Below the pieces are notes generated by a model that was given only the letters and a program-made list of their open reading frames with translations, was not told the DNA's origin and made no database searches. From Lolium rigidum (taxonomy: Eukaryota; Streptophyta; Magnoliopsida; Poales; Poaceae): a DNA stretch of 64,000 bases. Below, piece after piece: positions 55,773 to 64,000 of this stretch. The DNA is taken from contig NC_061514.1 in NCBI RefSeq assembly GCF_022539505.1, positions 37,291,769-37,355,768 on the forward strand, in the 5' to 3' direction. The position numbers and the translations under genes were made by a program. The first letter of the stretch is position 1; each line of letters starts with the position of its first letter.

Positions 55773-57073
55773 CACTGCTAGACAGGGCGACGGGAATAAA
55801 TTGTAAGTTTGACGCTCTATATATCAGTACAGGAATGGCGCAAGATGGCGATGGTCAGCTACGTTGACAGCCAAACATTGGGGTCGTCGGCGTATAGCCA
55901 GTCCAGCTCACCAAGAGAGCCATCGGCGTAGGCAACGGTATGCCAACGGCTACCCTCGGCGCACTCCGGGCTGTCGGTGTAGGCCTGGCCAAGCACCCCT
56001 TCGAAGATAGGTCATGATGCCATTGTCACGGCGTTAGAGCTATGTCGAGGGCTGCCCACGGCATAGCCTCTTCCCCTTTTTTCTTGTACCTACGCCGACG
56101 GTCACCCTCGGCATATCCCTAAACTTTTTCTTCCATCCAAGAATCCCGTGGATCGCCTTTTTAAGTTTGAACCGAATGTCAGAAAATGAAAAAAAATTCA
56201 AAAAATAAAATCGTTTGATAATTTCGAATTTATTTTGCAAAAAAGTTTATTTCTCGGTAAAATGGCATTTTCTTTGGCATACAACGTTGGAAAAAATGTA
56301 TAACCTATAGAAATGATCATCTCAAAAAGTTACATCTGAATTCACCTGGGTTTAGCCGATTGCCATTTTTTAGATTCTTAAAATTCCAAACGGAAATATG
56401 AAAGTAGATAGATTTTAGTTTTTAACAGAAATTTACGATTTTATATATTTTATAAAAATGAAAATTAATAATTGCATTCTGCATAAAGATTATTATTACT
56501 TAATCATCGATGTTTATTTAAAGAAATGTTTAAAATTCAAATAATAAATAGTTATGATATCACGGTGTAAGAGCTAATCGAATTGATACGGTAGTATTAT
56601 CAATAATTTTTGTTTCTTTCGTGGAAGCTTAACTGGTAGAAAAAAAAGTTAAGCGTGCACAAATTGCGAAGTTTGACCATGAGTGTAATTTGACCTACGA
56701 TTAATTGTAGTTAAGAGTTAAAATGATCCATGTAAAAGATTTAAAAATCGATTTTTTTAAAAATATTCCAGCCAGGGCTTCCCAGCTCACGTCACGCGTC
56801 CCTCTAAGCCGAGGGTCTCTCCGTCGGTGTAGAAGGGACATCCGTTAACGGACGGTGTGGCTCCATAGGCCTGCGCGAAGGGTCTAGATGCCAAGGGCCC
56901 ATCCTAGCCGTCAACGTATACGGGCTATGACGAGAGCCGGGTCTACACCTATGGCCCACATGGCTACCGAGGATCTACGCCGAGGGCTGCCCTCGGTGTA
57001 GGCTACACCGACAGCCCATTGTGGCTACGCCGAGGGTTTCCGACCGTCAACATCTCGTGTCATTTCTGTAGTG
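55773..57073. mobile_element. Non-autonomous CACTA element, about 1.3 kb
   Basis: The right end CATTTCTGTAGTG (57061-57073) is the inverse of CACTACAGAAATG, a standard grass CACTA terminus. The left end is probably CACTGCTAGACAGG (55773), a mutated CACTA. Both subterminal regions carry inverted GCCGAGGG/CCCTCGGC motifs (55950-56120 and 56800-57030) around an AT-rich core. The 3-bp flanks (TTT, TAT) do not match, so the left end is uncertain. No transposase. Confidence 0.65.
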
Positions 57074-57777
57074 TATTTGTACCATCAGGATGAAATGTCC
57101 ATTCGATATATCTACATAAAGGTCCATTTTCGTCGTATATATCTCGACCTTTGATATTCCACATTTCATCAATTATATGCAATGTATTACCTCAATTTTT
57201 CTCAGGAAATAATTAATTTAGTTCTATTTGGTTGTTCACCGTCGGAACAGAACTAAATCCATCAATCAGCACACAAAGCATTCATTATTGTTCTTACACG
57301 ACGAGAAGCCAACTAGCTCGTACGTGTCAAACTAATCGTCTAGATATATATCATGGAGGCTAATCTTGATATGCTATACAACTTCAAATGCATCAGGACA
57401 AATGACACTCTGTCGTAAGGAAAGAAGACTCCCATAAAGGTACACACTATAGTACCACTAAACCACAACATAATTATGGTGCACAACCGATGCACCATAA
57501 CACAAAATTGACAAGTACTATTAGCTCGGTGGCACAAAGATGCAAACGAGTTTCGTTCACTTTATGTTGCACGCAGTCATTTGCCCTTTATGCAAGTCCT
57601 TGGATAATATTAACATGATTTAAAGGTTGGAAGCGTGCGCTACCTATCAATCAAGGCTTTTTTCTCATTCTCGAAGAAATACTGTTGGGTAGTACCGGTC
57701 CAAATACCGATCGAGATTTCAGAAGCTTTAAGTAGACCCCCCCCCCCAACCCCCAAGCAAAAAAAAAATCAAGTGTA
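57074..57777. other. Unassigned AT-rich DNA between CACTA fragments
   Basis: No gene recognised. A C-run (about 57737-57747) and an A-run (57760-57768) occur at the right. Confidence 0.4.
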
Positions 57778-58700
57778 CACTAGTAGGAAAAACGCTGTCA
57801 CCAGCGCACATAAAAACGTTACAGACGGCGCACAACGTCTGCCAGAGGTAACACGCCAGTGGTAATGCGTTATTGCCGGCGCACTAGGCTGGTCTGTCAA
57901 TGGTAACATTCAGTAAAAAAAATCTAGACCTGGATCTCGTGGCTTGTTCCTCCACTGTGGCCGTGCTCATCCCGTGCACCAGTGGTCTTCGCCGTGGTCG
58001 TGGTGCCGGAGTAGCTCGCTAGAGGAAGGAAGAGGAGGTGGTCGCCATAGTAGCTCACCGGAGAGAGGTCTTGAGCAGGTAGTCCCGGAATAGCTCGACA
58101 AAGGGAGCTCTCAAACAAGTAGTCGCTGGAGGTAGGTCCAGGAGGTGGGCGCCGGAGCGAGGGAGAGGAAGGAGGAGTTGGAAGGTGGAGAAATTGGAAG
58201 GGGGAGGGAGAAGGAGGAGAAGTGGAAGAAGATGAGGAATAGTGTAAGAGGAGAATGAGAAGGGGTGCACCAGCTTGTTTTTCAAATAAAGCATATGGTA
58301 GTGCGCCAAGAGTAAGTGCCTTTTTTCGAAACTTTCTTTTTACCTAAATCTAAAATCTAAGAAAACTCTAGTTTTATTTTTTGATTTTGAGGATTCTAAA
58401 AAACCAGTAAACGGCCATAGGGCGGTAAAATTGGATGTAACTTTTTCTATAGATACGTTTTCATATAAAAAGCTTTTTCATCGGAGGTCGTATGCAAAAT
58501 CCAGAATCATTTTGCCGAAACATTGCGACATTTTGCAAAACTTGTCGAAATTCATGTTTGTTAATTTTTCCAACAACTAGAGCACATAGCACATGAATAC
58601 CTTGAAGGATTTTGATTTTTGAATTGTTTTTATCAATTTCCTTTTTCTCTAAAACAGAAAAGGCGATCCGAGGGGAGGGGGTACAAAATCTGGTCCTCAC
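57778..58700 (+). mobile_element. CACTA element, left end, truncated
   Basis: CACTAGTAGGAAAAACGC at 57778 is a canonical CACTA terminus. Subterminal GCGCAC motifs recur at about 57805, 57825 and 57880, and GTGCGCC at 58294. The sequence at 58380-58600 (ACGGCCATAGGGCGGTAAAA, CTTTTTCATCGGAGGTCGTA) resembles noncoding ends of grass CACTA elements. No opposite terminus was found. Confidence 0.6.
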
Positions 58701-58719
58701 TTAACATGGTGAAGTTGGA

Positions 58720-59193
58720 GCTGCTATGTTTTTCGAGTGTCTTCATTTGAGCGGCGTACAATGACCTGCAAGGGGCGGTCCAGGTGAAGCTCTTCTTCGG
58801 CGCAGGTCTCGCGCATCCCCTCTCCGGAGCTCTTCATCGAAGGCAGAGCTGGTTCCCCTACGTGAGGAGCAACCTGTTTGGTATTGGTCGGCTTGAGCTT
58901 CAAGGTACCACTTCGGCGAGGTCTTCTTTGTGTGTCGCTTCTTCGGGGAAGTTGGAGTCGCTGACGATGAGTCGATGACACTGGTGGGCAACCAAGACGA
59001 TCTTCGCTTCGGTGTTGTTTGTTCAGCTATGAGGGTAGCCAGGGTGGTCGTGTGTGCTCTCGCCACGGTCGTGTCTCATAACGGTCAGCGAGTATTTGTA
59101 CCGGTTTTTGGCTGGTTTTTGTTAATAAACCGTCCACTTATTCTTCTCTATTAATGAATATGACAAGTCTTGCCTAGTTTCAAAAAAATAATT
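58720..59193 (+). mobile_element. Probable LINE 3' end
   Basis: This resembles a Triticeae non-LTR 3' end, with GTGTGCTCTCGCCACGGTCG, GGTTTTTGGCTGGTTTTTGT, TTAATGAATATGACAAG and an A-run at about 59185. The upstream text has no intact frame. Identification rests on recall of similar ends and the A tail. Confidence 0.45.
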
Positions 59194-59858
59194 CAATCCT
59201 CCTGCAAGAGTATAAAGTTTTTTCTTTGAAACTGGAAAACTATAAAGTTGTCACTGAGTCCAACTGTGGCATAAACGATATTAACCATAGATCCCGTTAA
59301 TGCTACACGCTAAAATCTGTAGTAAGATGTATGGTAGAATCTTCTTTAGAACAACAACAAGCTTGAGGGACAGATGCATGCACCGGCAGCGGCAGGCGGC
59401 TGTGTCTCGCTAGTGGCGCTCGCTCTAGAAACGTCCTCGCAAGTGGGCATCGTACGTACTCTACGTAGGTGCTGGACCAGGTTTATTTGCGGCCGCAGAC
59501 ACACGCACGCATAAAAGCAGGACCAGCGGACCAGGAGACCGGTGCTCATGCACACGTACTCGCAGCGAACGTGCCACACTCTACCTTGGTTGCCCACATG
59601 GTGCACGGATCGGACGGACCGCGCGCGGTGAATGCTCGTAGGCTAGCTGCGAGGGCAACCACCAAACCGGCGGCCAAGTTAACCACCAGAATGCACCAAG
59701 TCGCGGGGTCTGCTGCATCACCCCCGCCGCCTGGATGCACCTTCTTTTTTTGAACAGGCGCCTGGATGCACCTTCTTTTTTTCTTTTTTTGAACAGGCGC
59801 CGGTGTAGCATTAGCGGGATGCATTTGGGTCGGGTCACTGCAGATGCTGCAAACATAA
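59194..59858. other. Unassigned GC-rich DNA with a short tandem duplication
   Basis: No gene recognised. At 59727-59796 a unit GCCTGGATGCACCTTC, T-run, GAACAGGC is present twice in tandem, the second with a longer T-run. Long minus-strand frames here reflect base composition. Confidence 0.4.
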
Positions 59859-62391
59859 GGGCATCTCCAGCGGCCCGACGCAAACGGTCGCTGAGCGACC
59901 GTTTTCGTCCGGCGTGACCGGAAATGCGTGTGGGGCCTGTTCTAGCGGGGCAACGCAAAGTGACCGGGCCGTCCGCGGAGACGCAAACCTGGCCCAAATA
60001 TGCGCCAGGTTTGCGTCTCCGCGGACGCTCAGCGGTCGCGCCGAGTGTCCGCCGAAAAAGACGTAGGACCCGCGCGTCGGTGGGCCGGAGGGCGATATTA
60101 TTCCCGCCACGCGGCCATTCCCCGCGCGAAAGTGGAAACTAGACCGGCGCGAGCGATCCGGAAGCGATGGACGTCCTCGCCGCCGCGGCCTACCGCCATG
60201 GATGCGGAGCAAACCCTCGCACCCGCCGCCGCCCCACACTCCCCCGTAGCCACGACCATAGCCAGAATGGAGACTGCAGCTCCGGCGGAAGCAAAGCGGG
60301 CCGCCACCGGCGACGGCCGGGAGGCAAAGCCGAAGGCGGCAAAGAAGGTGCTCTCCGCGGAGGAGAAACTCCTGGAGGCCGCGAAGCGTCGCGGCCGGCG
60401 CAGGAATCAGAAGATCAAGACTGCCGCGGCCGCCAACCGGCGAGGCCTGGCAGATGCAGATCAAAGCCGGCGTCGCGCAAGTAGCCCTTCATCCGAGCTT
60501 AGCGGAGGGCTACATGCTCATCAAGAGAGAGGGGATTGCCGGCGTCGCTCCTCCGGCCACATCGGTCAGCTCGGTAAGTTCCCAGTCGCGCCACGGAACT
60601 CCCGCTCCCTTGCGGGGCCACGCGGCGTCGCGGTTCGGCTCCGGCCTGCCGCCGGTGAAGTTGGCCGGGCGGCGGTTCCCGACCTCAACCGGACGCCTAG
60701 AAGCGGTGACTCCGGCCCGGGCGCGACACGGAAGACGCGCCGGTGCCGGAGGAGAGCATGCCGCAGCCCCGCACCCTGTTCGACGAAATGGCGCCGCCTG
60801 CCCGACGATGGATGACCCGTACGTGAGCTGCGACAATGTGTGCGAGTGCCTCGTATCATGCGTCCGATGTCCGGTCGTTCGTAGGACTATTGGAAGGACC
60901 GCCATGATTCGGACATCTAGGAAATTATCTACGGCGGCGGCTTCGTTCGCGATGATCGGGCCGGGACAGGCGCGCACGATGAGCGGCCGAGCAACGCAAG
61001 ATGCGGAGGACATCGACACCGCCACGGCTGTTCGCCACCCGGCGGACGCAGCCAACACCCGTGTCCGTCGACGACTTCGACGACGCGCCAACACAGCCCG
61101 ACATTGCTCCGAAGAAGAAGGGCAAGAGCTTGAGGACACAAGGCTTCGTCGACGACGAGGATAAGTGTTTGTGTGAAGCGTGGTCGGCAACGACCCATGA
61201 TTGTATCAATGGCGCCCAGCAAAAGGGCAAGGTGTATTGGGCCAAGGTCTTGCAGCGAGTACAACGAGACCGGGATGCACCCGCCCTACCATATCACGGG
61301 CCCTCGGACGGAAGAGTCCCTCCGGAAAAGATGGAACTACATCAAACAAGAGACCGCCAAGTTACGCTCGGCGGTCGAACATGCTATAAACAACCCCGTA
61401 AGCGGCACTCGGCGTCATGACGGTGGTAAAGACGATAGAACCATCATCATTGTAGACAATTTGCGTCCTTGCGTCAATTTGCGTCATTGTACATCATTGG
61501 CGGCTATGATTGCGGGTATCCCGCGCCTTGCGAAGTTCGAGGCGACGCACAAGAAGGGCTTCCATATGGTCCATTGTTGGGAGGTGCTCAAAGACAACAA
61601 CAAGTGGATGACAAGCTTTGCGGCCTACCTAGAAGCTGTAAAGAATGGGACAGCGGCCACCCTCGACGGCGAAGACGACGATCAAGGCCGTCCAGTCCTT
61701 CCACCTCGTCCACGAGGCCATAAGGCTACCAAGGCCGATCTTGTCCGGGAGGCGCAGGCCATTGCGTTCACGCAGAGCATGGAGAAGATAATGGCCGACA
61801 ACCGTGCCGCCATGGCTGCTAGGGACGACAAGAGGCGTCTGGAAAAAGAGGCCGCAGCTGCCATCTACCAGAACCTCGCCAAGGAGGTCCTCGATGTCAA
61901 AAGGCTGGACATCGAGGCCAAAAAGGCTGACGCCGACGCAAAATTGCATGCAGAAGACACAAGGATTATGCTTGCCGACTTGAGCGGCGTCGACGACGAC
62001 ACCAGGGCATGGTTCATGAAGAGGCGCGCCGAAATCCGCGCGCGAGACGCCTGATCGCCGCCGCCATGCGCCCAGCACCTTGGCCTCCTTTTGGACTTTT
62101 TTAAATTGCTGTTCAGGCCTTGTTGTGCCCCTTTTGCTCCACTTTGCGCCGTACGAGCTGCAAAGTGTGATGAACTTGTTTCAGCCCTCAATTTGCGGCT
62201 GTAATTTCTTGCAAAGTCGACGCTATTTCAACTTTTTTGAATTCTGGCCTGCGCCCAAAATGCGTCGCCCCGCTGGAGCCAACCCCAGACGCAAACAGAC
62301 ACACGACCATTTCCGCGTCCGCCAGGCGATGCAAACGGACGCCCGCGGACAATTTGGACGTCTGAAATGCGTCGCGCTGCTGGAGATGCCC
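59859..62391. mobile_element. Harbinger-type element, 2,533 bp, ORF1 only
   Basis: Inverted ends GGGCATCTCCAGCGG (59859) and GCTGGAGATGCCC (to 62391) are flanked by TAA on both sides (59856-59858 and 62392-62394). Subterminal GACGCAAAC and GCGTC motifs are abundant. It carries a broken ORF1-like gene and no DDE transposase, so it is non-autonomous. Confidence 0.85.
60198..62054 (+). pseudogene. Broken Myb-like/NAM-associated ORF1 protein of the Harbinger-type element
   Basis: The reading begins at MDAEQTLAPAAAPHSP (60198), with a basic segment KAAKKVLSAEEKLLEAAKRR, and continues in other frames. The 61001 frame has SLRTQGFVDDEDKCLCEAW and GKVYWAKVLQRV, a Myb/SANT-like trihelix start. After a shift near 61258 the frame that stops at 62054 has EESLRKRWNYIKQETAK, KGFHMVHCWEVLKDNNKW and an alanine/lysine-rich coiled coil, as in the NAM-associated C-terminal domain. 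In PIF/Harbinger elements an ORF1 protein of this kind binds DNA and helps the transposase. At least two frameshifts; not functional as sequenced. Confidence 0.65.
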
Positions 62392-62394
62392 TAA

Positions 62395-63782
62395 GCCCCT
62401 TGAGCGCGACCACAACTACTCAAGGAGCACATGGGTTGCGGCAGGGCATCTATCCCACCCTGCGGCGCCCATCGTATCTCCGGCCTCGGCTCTGCTGATC
62501 TGATCGTGCCGCGTCGCGCCGGGCGAGGCATGCAGGCGCCGCTTGGCTTGGGCATATTCCTCCAACGCCCGCATCGTGGTGGATCGCCGATCCCCGGCGC
62601 GCGCGGCCGGTGGCACGTGCGCGCGGCGCCGCGGCAGGGTTCCACTGAACTTGGGCGCGCGCGCGGGTGCGGCGTCGGACATATTCGTATCTCCAGTTTT
62701 GTATCTCGCGAATCCTGGAGTACGTCTGCGGCGAGCGCCCATTTGACCGGCGACGACGACGCCGCGGCCTGCACGTACATCTGGTCACCGACGGATCCGC
62801 ATTATATGGGCGTGCTGGAGCGGCGACTTGACTAACACACCCAGCAATTCGGATCGCTGCGTGATTTCAGCGGCGCGCGCGTGCATCTACAGCCTGCAGT
62901 CGGTGCTTACATTGACCCTATCATTTCCTTGGCGTCCCACAAACAGTCCATCTTTTGTTTTCTGAACTACAGTCGATGATGCACCTGTGAGTGCTTGTCC
63001 CATGAAAACACACTGCTAGTAGCTGCGTCTGGCTTTTCATTAACTTACCTTGCTTAGGCTGAGGGCAACCGAGCTAGACTAAGAAGAATCAGTTGAAAGC
63101 CATAACATGCTCCACTTGCTTAGCCAGGAAGCTTGTCTACCCGAGAGCAGTTAACCGGTATCACGGCTTTAATTAGGGGTCAGACTCGTCACTCACTCCC
63201 ATACCCTGGTAAGTCGTTACTGAACTTCGGAGGCAAGCGGGGCTATATATCATGGCAGCTGCAGCGAGCTATGACAAGTTCGTGGACGTCGACTACACAA
63301 TCTACTCTGTTCAGTATTCACAACGGTGAAATGTCTGTCGCTACCAACGGGCAAGGGTCGTCAATCACGCAATAGCACAACTGCACACAACTTGACGGTC
63401 GCATCCACCACGGGCTCTACAGGTAACAGGTCAGGCCGGAGGCGGAGGCGGCGTGGCCTGAAATCCGCAAGGCGATCTTGTGAAAGCTACTACTCCGGCA
63501 ATGCAATCATTGGTAGCGCGCCCAAAATCCGACGAGAAATCGTCCGATTCGTGTCAGAAGATGCCAAGACACCGGCCACATGCTGCCCGGATTGACTGCC
63601 CGCCGGGCCGGCCTGCGGACAGCGCCCGGTCACATGCACGAGCACTAGCGCCTCCGCCACCTGACCAAGCGCCGCCCGATCGATCTCGGTCCAGACGATT
63701 CCTTCTTCCACTTTCCAAAATGGACACCCATAGTCCGATGTGATGTGATGTGACCATCTGCGCCCTAGGTGTAAAGGTGTAA
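62395..63782. other. Unassigned GC-rich to mixed DNA
   Basis: No gene or element recognised. The first 450 bases are very GC-rich and open in several frames on both strands, with no protein family visible in any of them. The remainder is mixed composition. Confidence 0.4.
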
Positions 63783-64000
63783 GAGCATCTCCAGTCGCAT
63801 CCCCAAATGACGTCCGGCTAAAGCGTCGGATTGGTCGTTTGGGGACGTTCGGACGAAATTTGCGTTTGGAGGAGGTCCATTTTTCAACCACGTCCCCCAA
63901 ACGCGACCTCCAAACAAAAAGCAAGTGTAAAAGTCGTGTCCGGCGTCCCTGATAGAGCCTCTATACACAGGGGATGGACTAGGGAAGCCGGACAACATTT
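63783..64000. mobile_element. Second Harbinger-type element, left end, cut by window edge
   Basis: TAA (63780-63782) followed by GAGCATCTCCAGTCGCATCC, then CAAATGACGTCCGGCTAAAG with GTTTGGGGACG repeats (63838 and, inverted, 63891). The end resembles that of the element at 59859. The rest lies outside the window. Confidence 0.55.

Noticed and set aside
60510..61190. 226-codon minus-strand ORF in the Harbinger-type element
   Set aside because: It is opposite the ORF1-like coding region and rich in Arg/Pro, as expected for a shadow of GC-rich coding DNA.
62400..62840. GC-rich ORFs on both strands as a gene start
   Set aside because: No frame shows domain sequence, a plausible exon structure or continuation; composition explains the open frames.
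1..64000. CRISPR arrays, bacterial operons, phage or organelle DNA, tRNA and rRNA genes
   Set aside because: None is present. The only tRNA-like matches are the retrotransposon primer-binding sites.

Overview
The window looks like intergenic and genic DNA from a grass nuclear genome (Poaceae, most likely Pooideae such as Triticeae or a close relative). The evidence is GC-rich F-box exons with long AT-rich introns, Stowaway, Tourist/Harbinger, hAT and CACTA elements of grass type, and large nested LTR retrotransposons. Species cannot be fixed from the sequence. There is no bacterial, organellar or CRISPR-like content. A run of 100 Ns (13014-13113) marks an assembly gap.

Genes. The only convincing host genes are two closely related F-box genes in head-to-head inverted orientation. 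Copy 1 (minus strand, first coding exon 272-1415) runs off the left edge of the window. Copy 2 (plus strand, exons 32941-34090 and 36647-36699) is complete. Both share a short upstream ORF in the 5' leader. The inverted arms (1-1645 and 32703-34182) are separated by about 31 kb, nearly all of it transposable elements.

Spacer, 1.65-32.7 kb. Old retrotransposon, SINE-like and LINE-like debris surrounds a four-level nest. A probable solo LTR (4405-27558, called E0 here) was split by a plus-strand LTR element (E1, 4846-25351, target duplication CTCCA). A minus-strand relative (E2, 5059-18657, no target duplication) sits in the 5' LTR of E1. A second plus-strand relative (E3, 10663-17519, target duplication CACAT) sits in the 5' LTR of E2. 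E1, E2 and E3 share LTR ends, a tRNA-Asp-like primer site and a 2.6 kb 3' noncoding block, but carry different short coding cassettes and no pol. All three look non-autonomous.

34-39 kb. The intron of F-box copy 2 holds a 1.54 kb non-autonomous hAT element with a perfect 8-bp target duplication. A Stowaway MITE lies downstream of the gene.

39-53.5 kb. A Harbinger-like DNA element with a 66-bp histidine-rich coding minisatellite was split by a young 12,982-bp Ty3/Gypsy element of the Tat lineage (E4, 40232-53213, target duplication AACGG). E4 has gag, protease, RT, two RNase H domains and integrase on the plus strand. On the minus strand, between integrase and the 3' LTR, it has a six-exon gene with a 'gypsy-type putative transposase' (PF04195-like) domain.

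53.5-64 kb. This part is a mosaic of LINE 3' ends, a hAT-like MITE, two CACTA fragments, a 2.5 kb Harbinger-type element with a broken Myb/NAM-associated ORF1, a second Harbinger-type left end cut by the window edge, and unassigned GC-rich DNA. No intact host gene was recognised there.

No undescribed enzymatic or defence system was found. The most worthwhile unusual signals are the spliced antisense gene in E4, the polypurine-tract-like motifs repeated inside the LTR elements (one set followed by a conserved hairpin), the duplicated primer-binding sites, the swapped coding cassettes under shared LTRs, and the uORF conserved between the F-box copies.
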